A DNA stretch of 64,000 bases from Brasenia schreberi (GCA_036023115.1 JAYKKT010000037.1:434001-498000); one strand, 5' to 3'; positions 12,331 through 23,642 are shown, counted from the stretch's first letter. Notes: generated by a model not told the origin, from the letters alone. Made by a program: numbers and translations.

Positions 12331-12510
12331 TGAGACGAAAAGAGCCCACTTACTCACAATCGTCCCAAACGAGTCAGATATTCAAAAACTTACTTCGCTA
12401 GCTTGAGTAAACTAGCTGGCACACCCTTTTTATAAAAACGACTTAGACATACAAAAAGGTTCACTTCAGGCCTAAGAACCCAGAGTGAAAATTTTCTGTG
12501 TCTATAGATT

Positions 12511-12528
12511 TGGCATGCCCGATGGGAC
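12511..12528 (+). other. Primer binding site of E3
   Basis: TGGCATGCCCGATGGGAC lies five bases after the LTR end. It differs from the family form by two substitutions. Confidence 0.75.
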
Positions 12529-12643
12529 CTGGGCCTTGTGCAAAGTCAAGTCATACAAGGAAACCTCACGAAAAATTTTTAAAGAAAGTGTTTAACTTTT
12601 GTTTATTGCATTTCATACTTAGGATTTTTGAAAGCAATGAAGC

Positions 12644-14217
12644 ATGTTGAGTCCAGGCTCCTAGGAAGTGTCTAGCCATGGCTCATGCGCATCAAGTTCT
12701 CATTCTAGGAGGTTTTTGAAAAATCGAAACAAACTAGAAGAGATTGAGGACCTGAGAAGGGATTTTGAGGCCAAAATCGTTGCTCTTAGCCAAGAGGCTG
12801 AAGCAGCTGACTCATCTTCGTCAAATGGCGAACCAAAGGCCAAGAAAAAGTTTGGAAAAACTCACAAACATAAAGACACCTCCGCAATGGAAGGCAACCA
12901 ATACCACGAGTCCTTCACACACAAGGATCGTAAAGCCCTACAGTAGCTGCTGAGAGGGCAAAACAAAGAGAAAAGGAGTTACGCCCCGTCTGATTTCTTA
13001 CTTGTAGACTATGAAACAGACAGTGACGATGAAATACTGAAATTCCATCGGTATGATGGCACGGGAGACCCTAGGTCTCACTTGTAACTTTTCTCTCGTC
13101 GAGCCCACAAGAAAAAGAAGGACTCGATGAAATGGGTGTATTTGTTCCCTTTGTCCCTCAAAGGCACTGCAGCCAAATGGTTGGCTTCCTACGACCTTAG
13201 CCAGTTCGCTACTTTTGAAGAGTTAGTGAACTGCTTTATGCAGAGATTCTCGCATAACGTAAAAGTCATGCCAACTTTAAACACATTGAGGGATGCAAAA
13301 CAAGGCATGAACGAAGACGTGCATATGTTTATCGTTCGTTGGAGGTCTCTCCTTGGACAAGTGCAAGAGCCAATATCCGAAGGATGCACAGTCATGCTCA
13401 TCCTGGATAACTTTAAAAACGAGAAAGCCCTTCTCTCCCTTCACGAAATCTCAACTTTCCACAAGTTGATGAAAAAAGCATCTCTTTTCGAAACAAATTT
13501 GAAAAAAGGGATCTATGATCATCTGTAGAAAGGGAGCGTGGTTTCGAAAACTCGCTTGGAGAAGCCCAACACTTATGGGCTACCCACCATGGATAAAGGG
13601 GCAAAGCGCCACAAAATCACCAATGTCCGGGTGGATCCGAGCCCGGCAAGTGCTTCGAAAAACTTTGAAAAAATTGAAAATAAAAGGGAGAAAATTTTCC
13701 AAAAACCCTTTGAAAGATGGGAGTATACTCCGCTGGAGCAACCTGTGTCGGAGGTCCTAGACCTCCTACTGGCCCAAAGAATGATCGAACTCCCTGAGAT
13801 TCCCGAGGGAGTCACTTCCAAAGGGGGATTTTTAAACCGATTCTGCAAGTATCATCGGCTCAAAGGCCATGATACAAAGCGGTGTTTCTCCCTACTTAAT
13901 AAAATTAAGAACTTGATAGCAGAAGGCCGGCTTCAGGTCACTAAGGAACCTGAGCCTGCCCAAGCTATCTTTACCCTTCCCCAAGCACGCAAGTACCAGT
14001 GGGAAGGGAAAAGAGGTATGTACTCTCACAATTTCGAAGAGTCTAGCACATGCATATGAGTCTGGCTTCTCTACTTGTGCACCCACTCTCATACTTCACA
14101 AAAAACTCGCCCAAGTAGTCATCCGGGGACCACCAAGAGTTCCATCCCTGGTTAAGCAAGTTTTAAAAATTCAAGGTGCTCCAAAACTTTCGATTAGAGT
14201 CATGTTAGGTGCGAACC
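12644..14217 (+). pseudogene. gag: E3 gag and start of pro, cut by E4
   Basis: The family start ATG is at 12644, but the seventh codon is TAG. The frame then reads the coiled-coil-like N-terminus (LEEIEDLRRDFEAKI), the Gag domain (13110-13520) and knuckle CKYHRLKGHDTKRC (~13845). Further stops are TAG 12944 (from CAG), TAA 13085 (from CAA) and TAG 13526 (from TGG). A short deletion near 13970 shifts the frame. The coding sequence stops at 14217 where E4 inserted and resumes at 54126. This would be the capsid protein of E3 and is non-functional. Confidence 0.9.
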
Positions 14218-17050
14218 TGTAGACACCGAAAATTTTCACTTACGGGTTCGTATGCCTGAAGTGAACCTTTTTGCAATCTACTTCGCTTTATGGGCGTGCA
14301 AGCTAGTTTACTTTAACTAGCAAAGTATGTTTTGAAAAGAATCTGACTTTTGAAAGGCGATTGTAGGCAAGCAGGATTTTTACGTCGCAGACCTTCTTGC
14401 ACCGATGCGCAAGGGTCAGTCTGTATGCTTAGAGACTTCATTTTAAAACAAGTTTAACTCAAAATATATTTTAAATGAAGAAGTGTTTTAAAACCTTTTT
14501 TAAAAACCATGCATTTGGGCGATTTTGATTTTGTAAGGGTTGGACGACCCTAGTCTTTCAAATTTTAATCTACTTAGGAACGATGTGCGTGCATCGAAAT
14601 AGCCTAAGTCTTGGTGTGTTTGCACGATTGATTCGGGTTGTTTTTGTATGATTTTCAGATTTTAGATCACGTGGATTTGCACGTGCCTAAGTCTTCCTTT
14701 TTATCCCTTTTTGGGCCACCTAGGTGTGTGTTATGAACACTCCACTAAGATGTGGCGATTTTGAGCGGGAGTATGGGGTTTGCTTTGATGCAATATGCGT
14801 CCTACCTCGTGGTATGGCGTAGATGCAATGCAAACTCACGCTACTCCAAAGAGAAAACCCGAATGTAAAGACAATGCCAAAGGGAAATAACCGAAGGGAA
14901 ATGACTTGTAATGTAAATGCCAAAGGGAGATATGTATATAAGGTATATATGGGCCCTTACTCGGGTCTTGCAAATAAGAGCGAAGGCTCAATGTGGGTGC
15001 ATGCTTGAATTGAAAGACTACACACACGACATGAAATGAAACCCAAATATAAATTGCAGTATGGCCTTAACTAAGGTCTTGGGAGTAAGAGCGAAAGCTC
15101 AATGTGTGTGAGTGTAGAATTGAAGTACTACGCACACGACATAAATGAAACCCAAATATAACTGCAATAGGCCTTGACTAAGGTCTTGGGAGTAAGAGCG
15201 AAAGCTCAATGTGTGTGAGTGTAGAATTGAAGTACTACACACACCACATAAATGAAACCCAAATATAACTACAATAGGCCTTGACTAAGGTCTTGGGAGT
15301 AAGAGCGAAAGCTCAATGTGTGTGCGTGTGGAAAATGGAAAGACAACACACACGACTTAATTAAAAACCCCCGCGACTTAAAATATATAAATACAACTAT
15401 ATCTTAGGGGCTGGTTAGGCCCGTGTGTGTATGCAAAAGTGTGCAACTAAGAGCAGAAAGGCTCAAGTGCACGTGTGTGTGGGTGTGTCAAACCACGTTA
15501 TTACAATCGGGGGGAGACGAAGCTCCTTTACTACAACCCCGTATCAAAATTTAATTTAATATAAAGCAAGTTAATGTAATAGACCAAGTTTAGACACTTA
15601 CAAATAGCTGGTCCATGTTCAACTTGCTTGCACGTGGGCTCACGGTTCACCTTGGGCAGCCAAGAGGGGTTATCCTAAGTGGCTTTGAGGGAGGTTCTAT
15701 GGGGCACGGTTAGAGCCATAAGGGGACTAAGGTTCGGCCAAGACGGGGGTTGTTTAGGGTCTGTCCTAGGGTGCAGGTCACGTCGGCAGAGGGGTGGTCA
15801 AGTCGGCAGGGAGGCAGTCGGGTCGGCAGGGAGGCGTCTGGCGCCTGGCACCGCTGTAGTGGCGCGGGGCGCGTTGGGGGGGGTTCTGGCGCTAAAGGGG
15901 CAGCAGGGCGCTGAGGGGCGTGGGATGGCTTCAGGGCGCGCGGACAAGGCGCGGGCACACGACAGGCGCGGTACGGGGTTCGGGTGACGCGCAGGGCGCG
16001 GTCCGGTTAGATTTAGGTCGGTTCGAGTCTAGGGTTAGGTTTGGTCGAACCTAGGCTGGGTTAGGGCTAGGTTTAGTTAGGGTTAGGTTCAGTTGGGGTT
16101 AGGTTCAGTTGGGGTTAGGTAGGTTCGAACCTAGGCTAGGTTGGGGGTTAGGTTTAGAGGGGTGTAGAGAGAATGGCTAGGTTAGGTTAGGCTTACCTCT
16201 TGGAGCCGGTCCTTCATGGCTTGAGCCCACGTCTCCATGGTTGCAGCCACTTGGTCCAGCCCACCTTGGTTGCAGCCCCTTGGTCTAGACCCACATAGCC
16301 CACATGGCTTGAACCCACCTCACCCAATGAGCCCACATGGCTAGGTCTATCACTCCCTCTCTCTCCTCCCAAATATTTGCATGAACCCTTTACATGGACC
16401 CCCTCACCTCTATTTATAGAGATTTGAGGTGGGTCTTGGATTTGGGTTTGGGTTTGGGTTTGGATCCATACCCAAATCCAAACACTATTTGGATCTGGAC
16501 ATTGGATCTCAGATATTTTGAGATCCGTATCCGATCCAAACCCAATATTTTTATGGATACGGATCTGGATATTTTGGTCCCGATCCGATCCAATCCAAAC
16601 ACTATTTGGATCGACCCAAACACTATTTGGATTGGCCCAAATCCAAACACTATTCATTACATGGATTTGGATTTGGATATATATGGTCCAGATCCAAATC
16701 AAAATTTCTTCGGACAGTCCTTCTTGGCTTCTCGAGGCGAACGATCTGTGTGGGCACTGGCTTCATCAGCACTCCGTCTGGTGCTGGGTTTTCCCCAACT
16801 TTGTCGTCTGGACTCCGTCTCACCGTTCTAGACTCCGTTGAGCTTTTCATTAAACGGGCTCTGCTTTCTTTTATTTTTTTATCAGAGAGTAGCTTCTGAA
16901 GCTCTGGGCTTGAATCATCTTTGGGCCTAGGGTCTTCTTTTGCCTTCTGTACCTGTTTTCACATTTTAAAACAGGTTGTCGTTTTGGCTCAAACGAGCTT
17001 TTTGGTGTTTTTGAGAGTTTTTGAAATATAGAAGATTTGGGGTGTTTACA
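14218..17050 (-). repeat. E4 3' LTR
   Basis: Read on + it starts TGTAGACACC and ends GGTGTTTACA (2833 bp). The hairpin is at 14390-14417, ~110-bp repeats at ~14950-15460, the donor-like GTAAGTG complement at 15595-15601 and a GGCGC block at ~15830-15990. A TATAAATA (complement at 16411-16418) and an ATCC/GGAT block at 16430-16700 follow. The PPT adjoins at 17051. Confidence 0.92.
16411..16418 (-). promoter_or_regulatory. TATAAATA candidate TATA box, E4-family LTR
   Basis: On the minus strand it reads TCTATAAATAGAGG. The same site is at 9161-9168 in the solo LTR. In the 5' LTR of E4 an ~8-bp deletion removes it. In E5 the equivalent place reads CATAAATGG, and a different TATA is likelier there. 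Confidence 0.45.
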
Positions 17051-17064
17051 GATGCCCCTCTTTG
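17051..17064 (-). other. Polypurine tract of E4
   Basis: On the minus strand CAAAGAGGGGCATC directly precedes the 3' LTR. The identical tract adjoins the 3' LTRs of E5 and E6. It would prime plus-strand DNA synthesis. Confidence 0.85.
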
Positions 17065-17548
17065 GCATTATCCAAATGTATTTGGATAATGGCAAAGAAG
17101 AAACACCCCATTTTGGTTTTTCTCTCAAATTTTCTCGAGAATACACCATTTATTTCGCAAAAACCCTGTTTTCTTTTTCCACAGGTAGGGATTTTTAGCA
17201 AAAGGGGGATTTTCCTAGCTATTTCCCTATATGTATGATCATGCACGAACGACTCTTTGAATGCATGCATGAGAAAAAATTTATTTTTGGTTTTTGAGCC
17301 TGAAGAGAGCCTTTTGAGGCTGGCTGCTCCGAGCAGGTTTTTACCCATGTCTTCTTGACATTTTTCGAGTTTTCGAGCTTTAGAGAGAGAGCCTTTTGAG
17401 GCTGTCTGCTCTAAGCCAATTGTACCCTTGTCTTTTTGACATTCGTGGATTTTTTCGAAAATTTCTTTTTGAAAAGGAACTCATTTTAACTTGTATCGAA
17501 AAGGACTTCCATTTTTCATACTTCCCTTCATTCAGGTTTCAATACCTA
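17065..17548 (-). other. E4 3' noncoding region, distal part
   Basis: No supported gene. The sequence resembles the 3' UTRs of E5 and E6 near the PPT, and E5 inserted at 17549. The ORFs here (16871-17348 minus, 17396-17599 plus) match no family and sit in U-rich noncoding DNA. Confidence 0.7.
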
Positions 17549-18379
17549 TGTAAACACCCCGAAATACCACGAATTTCTCAAATTCATCTGGTTTTGTAAA
17601 AGCAGCCCCAAAGGGCCATTTTTTAGTCTGGAAACCCAGGAGCCTTCCAGACAACCCTGTACATATGTTTTAAACTCTGTATTTCAAAAATGTATAATAT
17701 ATCTTTTGAAAACCTTTTAAAACACGTTTTTGAAACCCCGAAGCAGCTTGGCCTAATCAAGACAGGACTAGCAATGTCAAAGAGAGCCCGGAACCAGAGC
17801 ACATGTCAAGCCCGGCACAGCAACTCTCATATCACATCCATACCCCCAGGATCTCGAACGTCCAAGACCTTGTTCTTATCAAAATATCATTTGAAGTCAT
17901 CTCCGGAAAGCAGAAACGGAGGCGGACGACCATGTTGGTGAAGACCCAACGCAGACGGAGTACTGATGCTGTCAGACCCCGCACAAATCGTCCGTTTCGA
18001 ACCCAGCTCGAAGGAGTCAGAGTTCAGTTTGGATTGGATCTGGACCATATATATCCAGATCCCAATCCAAACCCATATGTGGACTTGGATTTGGATTTGG
18101 ATCCAGAGATCCAATCCAACATCCATATCCATGGCCCACATCACCTTCTCATAAATGGAGGTGGGGCCCACTTGAAATTCACATGGGATTATGGGCATGA
18201 GAGAGAGTGGGGATGGAAAATATCAAGAGTGTTGTAATTAAGCTTGACTTGTGTGTCAAATTTGGGGTTAATCATGTGGGTTAGCCTAATTGAGTGGGTT
18301 TAAGCTTGTAATTAGCCAAAACCTAACCTAGGGCTGCACCAACATGAGGTGGTTAAGGTCTATGGGTCATGCTAAGGGA

Positions 18380-18745
18380 GCTCCTTCACCTAAACCTAAT
18401 CCTAGCCTACCCCCCTAATCCACCCCTAATGTGAGCCTAATCACCTAACCCACTTCCCTAATCCCGGCCTAATCCCAACCTAATCACCTAACCTACTTCC
18501 CTAATCCTTCCCTAAACCTAGGTTAATTTCCCTAAACCTAGCCTAATCACCTAACCTAGCTCACTAAACCTCACCCTAAAACCCAACCACCTAACCTAGC
18601 CCTAAACCCCTAAACCACCCCTAGCCCACAATCTACCCAAACCACTAGTTTTCAAAATATCTGGCCCAACCCTTTCCAGCCCACCTTATCTTCATACCAC
18701 CCTACCTAAACCACCTAACCACTACCCCAAACCCAGCCCTAACCG
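18380..18745 (+). repeat. Telomere-like CCTAA-rich tract, E5 5' LTR
   Basis: CCTAATC, CCTAACC, AACCTAGC and exact CCCTAAA (18574-18580) words are interspersed, ending just before the TATA box. Confidence 0.7.
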
Positions 18746-18758
18746 ACCTACCCATCCC

Positions 18759-18765
18759 TATATAA
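18759..18765 (+). promoter_or_regulatory. TATA box of E5 5' LTR
   Basis: TATATAA is followed by a C13-like run and TTGGGGGCGGG. The 3' LTR copy is TATATAA at 46819-46825. Confidence 0.65.
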
Positions 18766-18985
18766 CCCCCCCCCCCCCCTTGGGGGCGGGTTTTCCTAGC
18801 GAGTGGCTTCACCCATTCCAGCCGGGTCCCTTCCTTCCCCAAGTCCAGCCGAGTACCACCCACCATCCCCACCTGCACCACCACCTGCTCTCCATCCCAC
18901 CACCATCTCCCAACCGGACGCCACCACTTGCTCTCCATCCCAACCACCCGGCTTCTCTCTTCCATCCACCGCCTCTCCCCATTCG

Positions 18986-18991
18986 GTAAGT
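18986..18991 (+). promoter_or_regulatory. Splice-donor-like GGTAAGTA in E5 leader
   Basis: CATTCG/GTAAGTACC lies ~200 bp after the expected RNA start. It is repeated in the 3' LTR at 47039 and, on the minus strand, in both E6 LTRs. It resembles a plant 5' splice site. Confidence 0.4.
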
Positions 18992-19531
18992 ACCCCCCAA
19001 CTCTACCTAATCCTCCTCTACTCCCTCTCCACTCCTAGCCACCCACCATATCATCATCTCACCTACACATCAGCCCTTTGTTGCCACCATTCTCACTTAG
19101 CCGAACTTAGCACAGCCTAAACCACCTGCCACTACCTAACTACCCTAACTACACTCGGCCAGCCATCTCTTTTGCCCTTAGACTCCCATTCGACCTTCCC
19201 TTAAACTCCCTTAGGTTCATATTCCCTAACACTCTATACTCTCCATTAGTGACCCTATACACTCATTTGGCCCAGCCCTTTAATTTTCCACATCAAGGCG
19301 ACACCCCCTTGCAGCCGGCCACCTTCGAGGCGCCTATCCCACGCCCCACTTGCACCCGGCCAGCACCCTTTGTCATCCACCCACACACGTGCACTCTCTT
19401 AGTTGTGCACGATTTTGAACACACACGGGCCTAATCAGCCCCTAATACATAAGTGTATATATATACTTTCATTTTCGAAGGGTTTTTGCTTAAGTTGGGT
19501 GCGTTGTCTTTCAATTCAAGCACTCACACAC

Positions 19532-20030
19532 ATTGAGCTTTCGCTCTTATTTGAAAGACCCAAGTAAGGGCCGACCTATACTATTTGGGTTTTATTTCAT
19601 GTCATGTGAGTAAGTCTTTCAATTCAAGCACTTTCACACACATTGAGCTTTCACTCTTATTTGAAAGACCCAAGTAAGGGCCGACCTATACTATTTGGGT
19701 TTCATTTCATGTCGTGTGTGTAAGTCTTTCAATTCAAGCACTCTCACACACATTGAGCCTTCGCTCTTATTCCCAAGACCTTAGTAAAGGCCTTATTGCA
19801 GTTATATTTGGGTTTCATTTATGTCGTGTGTGTAGTATTTCAATTCAAGCACTCTCACACACATTGAGCCTTCGCTCTTACTCCCAAGACCTTAGTCAAG
19901 GCCATACTGCAATTTATATTTGGGTTTAATTTCATGTCGTGTGTGTAAGTCTTTTAATTCAAGCACGCACCCACATTGAGCCTTCGCTCTTATTTGTAAG
20001 ACCCGAGTAAGGGCTCATATACATAATCTA
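19532..20030 (+). repeat. ~110-bp tandem repeats in LTR
   Basis: Units begin ATTGAGCyTTCGCTCTTA at 19532, 19642, 19752, 19863 and 19974, a period of 110-111 bp. Each has GTCGTGTGxGTAAGTCTTTCAATTC-type and AAGACCxxAGTxAAGG-type parts. Equivalent arrays lie at ~47750-48290 (+) and, on the minus strand, ~7790-8200, ~14950-15460, ~28800-29330, ~42500-43010 and ~52080-52590. Confidence 0.85.
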
Positions 20031-20036
20031 TATACA

Positions 20037-20107
20037 TATCTCCCTTCGGTTATTTCCCTTCGGTCATTTCCCTTCGGTTATTTCCCTTCGGTTATTTCCC
20101 TTCAGTA
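20037..20107 (+). repeat. 14-bp tandem repeat TATTTCCCTTCGGT
   Basis: About five units in a row. Copy number differs between LTRs (48285-48356 on +, 28715-28765 and 42400-42470 on -), including between the two LTRs of E6. Confidence 0.8.
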
Positions 20108-20409
20108 TTGTCTTTACATTTCGGGTTTTCCCTTTGCAGTAGCGTGAGTTTGCATTGCATCTACACCATACCATGAGGTAGGACGCATATTGCATCAAAG
20201 CAAGCCCCACTCGAATTCTCCCATGTAGTGGAGTGTCCATAACACACAAACTAGGTGGCCCGAAAAGGGATAAAAGAAAAGACTTAGGCACGTGCGAATC
20301 CATGTGATCTAAAACATGCAAATCGCATTTTGAAGACCCGAAATAGACACCTTGAACCGCTTCGTAGACTTTCTATCCAAAACTCGATTTTTTGCAAAGC
20401 GTATAGACT

Positions 20410-20437
20410 GACCCTTGCGCATCGGTGCAAGAAGGTC
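20410..20437 (+). other. U5 hairpin, E5 5' LTR
   Basis: Arms GACC-CTTGCGC and GTGCAAG-AA-GGTC close on ATCG: 4 bp, an AA bulge, then 7 bp with one G-T pair. The 3' LTR copy is 48657-48684. On the minus strand it is at 28371-28398, 42046-42073, 51521-51548 and 59160-59187. Confidence 0.65.
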
Positions 20438-20625
20438 TGCGACGACAAGAGCTTACTTGCTCACAGTCGCCACGTTTAGAAGTCAGTGTTAAAAATATCT
20501 TCGCTAGCATAAGTAAGCTAGCTGGCACGCCCTGTTTGCATACATAGGCCTTAGACACACGAGAGGATCCGCTCCGAGCCCTGAAAAAGGCAAAGAGGTG
20601 GGGATTTTCACGCGTCTACAGAGAT

Positions 20626-20643
20626 TGGCACGCCCGGTGGGAT
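20626..20643 (+). other. Primer binding site of E5
   Basis: TGGCACGCCCGGTGGGAT, five bases after the LTR end, is complementary at its start to tRNA 3' CCA. The tRNA was not identified. Confidence 0.8.
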
Positions 20644-20763
20644 GTGAGCCTTTCAAAAAATCAAGTTTTTAAGTAGGAGTCTTGCGAAAATTTTGTAAAA
20701 GGTGTCATTTTAACTTGTTTTTCTTTACTTGTACTTAGGATATTTTGAAAAAGCTTGAAAAGC

Positions 20764-23634
20764 ATGTCAAAATCCAATCCAAGTGAAGTGTCGAGCCAAG
20801 GCTCATGCGCATCAAGTTCTCACTCTAGGAGGATTTTCAAAAACAAAATAAAACTAGATGAAATCGAGGATTTGAGAAGGGAGGTTGAGGCCAAAATCGA
20901 TGCTCTCAGTCAAGAGGCTGAAATAGGCGATTCATGTTCATCAAACGGTGAACAAAGGCCTAAAAAGAAATCTGAAAAACCTCGCAAGCAAAAAGAGGCC
21001 TTCGTAATGGAAGGCAACCAATACCACGAGTCCTTCACACAAAAGGACCGTAAAGCCCTACAGCAGTTGCTAAAAGGGCAGAATAAAGAGAAAAAGAGCT
21101 ACGCCCTGTCTGATTTCCTTCCTATGGATTACGAAACAGACAGTGACGATGAAATACCGAACTTCCATCGGTATGATGGCATGGGAGACCCTAGGTCTCA
21201 CTTGCAGCTTTTCTCGCGTCGAGCCCATAAGAAGAAAAAGGACTCGATGAAATGGGTGTATTGGTTCCCTTTATCCCTTAAAGGCACAGCTGCCAAATGG
21301 CTGGCTTCCTACGACTTAAGCCAGTTCGCTACTTTTGAAGAGTTAGCGAACTGCTTAATGCAAAGATTTGCACACAACGTAGAAGTCATGCCGACTCTAA
21401 ATACCTTAAGGGATACAAAGCAAGGCATGAACGAAGACGTCCATGCCTTCATTATAAGATGGAGGTCGCTTTTGGGCCAAGTGCGAGAGCCCATATCCGA
21501 AGGATGCGCAGTAATGCTCATCCTGGATAATTTTAAAAGCGAGTTAAAAACCCTTCTCTCGCTCCATGAGATTTCAACTTTCCATAAGTTGATAAAAAAG
21601 GCCTCCCTTTTCGAAACCAACTTGCGAAAAGGGACATACGATCACTTGTGGAAAGGAAGTGCCGTTCCAAAAACCCGTTTGGAAAAGCCCATCGTATATG
21701 GGCTACCCACGACGGACAAAGGGGCAAAGCCCCATAAAATCGCCAATGTCCGGGTGGATCCAGGCATGGCAGGCACTTCCAAAAATTTTGAAAAATTAGA
21801 AAATAAGAGGGAACGCAATTTTCAAAAACCGGTTGAAAAACGGGAGTATACTCCGCTGGGGCAACCTGTGTCGGAGGTCCTAGACCTCCTACTTGCCTAG
21901 GGCATGATAGAACTCCCTGAAATCCCCGAAGGAGTCACGTCCAAAGGGGGGTATTTAAACCGATTTTGTAAGTATCATCGGCTCAAAGGCCATGATACCA
22001 AACGCTGCTTCTGTCTTTTAAATAAAATTGAGAACTTGATAGCAGAAGGCCGGCTCCAGGTCACTATGGAACCTGAGCCACCTCAAGCTATCTTCAAGGA
22101 ACCCTTTCCCAAACACGCTAGTGGCAGTGGGAAAGGAAAGGAGGTATGTACCCTCACCATTTCCAAGGAACTAGCGCGAAAGCCAGAACCTGGTCGACCT
22201 ACTTGTGCGCCCATCCTTGTACTATATAAGAGGCCCGCCCAAGTCGTCATTCAGGGACTACCAAAAGTGGAAACCCCGGTAAAACCAGTTTTGAAAATCC
22301 AAGGTTCTCCTCAGCTCATCCTTAGAGCCAAGTTTAGCGCGAACCCTAGGCTGGTCGTGGGGGAAGTCACTAGATCCGGGAGGATCTATCAACCCCCGCA
22401 CCTTCAAGGTGCTCAAAAGGTGGTCAGTATGCCTGGCCCCTCAAAAGCATGTATCCCTAGTGGTCTGCCAAAAGCGGATAAGGACAAAGTCATCCTAAAT
22501 CCTTATGACTTTGAAAACCACCTTTCAAAGATTCCTATTCACATGTCTATCCTAGAGCTTATAAAAACCTCGCCTAGGCATAGACTTGTATTAGAGAAAA
22601 TTCTAGAAAAGGCCAAGGTTGATTCGAACATAAGTCCGGAGTCCTTGTCTGCTCAAGTGGCTTTATTAGGAGCAAAATCGCCCATCACTTTTTCGGAAGA
22701 TGATGTAGATAGGCCCTACGAAACCCATAACCAGGCCCTGCATATCGAGGTGGTTCTAAACAACCACTCTCTGGACAGGTGCCTAGTCGATGGTGGAGGA
22801 GGGCTCAACATGCTTCCACTTCATGTGGCGTACAAAATCGGAGTCACCTTGACTTCAATGAACCCAAGCCCCATCGTTATCACTGGATACGATGGGAATG
22901 CGTCTAGACCTTTAGGATCCATCGAACTTCCAATGGAAATGGGAGGGATCGAACACACGGGGGTGTTCCATGTCTTGGACATCCACCCCCATTATAACCT
23001 GTTGTTGGGAAGACCCTGGATACACAGTTTGTGCGCTGTGCCAACCACCTTCTACAGGTGTGTCAAGATCCCTTTTACGGACCAGGTCGTAGTGATCCTA
23101 GGTGAGAGTCACCCACAGCTTCAGGGTATCATAAACTCCCCTTGTTTATCAAGCTCCCAGGCCCATGAGGCTAACCTGGGGCAAATTATGGTTGAGCCAC
23201 CTCGGCTCGTGTTAAACAAACCTAGGAAGGTTGTATGTGTGAAGGGGTCACCCAAAGCAGGCCCCCTCCCGACTTTAAGCCTCTTAGGAAAACCCAAGCG
23301 TTCCCTATTTCCAAAGCCCCTGGACAAGAGGCCATACGAGCCTAATATGGACGATAGCATGTTCCAGGACCACGACTTGTATCCAACATTTTCAAAAAAC
23401 AAAAGGTCATGGAACATGTTGTTGAACATGGGCTACACGCCCTACAAGAGTCTAGGGGCGCAGAACCAGGGTCTCCTAAAGCCCATCCTTCCTAGGGCCA
23501 ACCCAAGCCGATATGAGATCGGTTATACTCCCCGAATACCGCTGGAGCCACCCCCTGTGACCACCTGGGTCAAGGGTGCCCCAGAGCCTGTCTTAGAAGA
23601 GACCTACGATTTAGACCTCCTATTCCGAGTCTAA
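20764..23634 (+). pseudogene. gag-pro: E5 gag-pro polyprotein with one internal stop
   Basis: I start it at ATG 20764 (MSKSNPSEVSSQ), matching E8 at 61265; the TTG nine bases upstream is unlikely. The frame is 956 codons to TAA 23634. In order: a charged coiled-coil-like N-terminus (residues ~25-55), the Gag domain (~130-290, KWVYWFPLSLKGTAAKWL), knuckle CKYHRLKGHDTKRC (~402-415), the retropepsin site LVDGGGGLNMLP (Asp ~676) and LLGRPWIH (~745). One TAG at 21898-21900 replaces the CAG seen in E6, a C-to-T change in a CHG context. Gag would form the particle, and the protease would cut the polyproteins. Confidence 0.93.
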
Positions 23635-23642
23635 CCCGTAGT

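Larger units (their letters stand above)
6248..12506 (+). repeat. E3 5' LTR with nested solo LTR
   Basis: It starts TGTAAACACCCCGAAATTC and ends TGTGTCTATA, the terminal CA having become TA. Without the solo LTR it is about 3.3 kb. In order it holds a short ATCC/GGAT-rich block (~6775-6855), CCTAA-rich telomere-like DNA (~10040-10560), a TATA box, a CCANNC-rich leader (~10620-11200), a GTAAGTG at 11286, ~110-bp repeats (~11400-11960) and the U5 hairpin (12303-12330). Confidence 0.88.
17549..20620 (+). repeat. E5 5' LTR
   Basis: It starts TGTAAACACCCCGAAAT and ends CGCGTCTACA. It holds an ATCC block (18035-18135), CCTAA-rich tract, TATA, leader, ~110-bp repeats, 14-bp repeats and the U5 hairpin. 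Compared with its 3' partner it lacks ~190 bp (the equivalent of 47436-47627), joined at CCAC microhomology. That deletion removed the GTAAGTG donor-like site. Confidence 0.95.

Noticed and set aside
15679..15987. Arginine/glycine-rich ORF (also 52801-53102)
   Set aside because: Reading through the GGCGC-rich LTR block; frame differs between copies.
19532..20107. Regularly spaced repeats resembling a CRISPR array
   Set aside because: Units are contiguous tandem repeats within LTRs with no variable spacers, in a plant retrotransposon.
20755..20763. TTG nine bases upstream as the gag start of E5
   Set aside because: The ATG at 20764 is conserved in E8 (61265) and aligns with E1 (1242).
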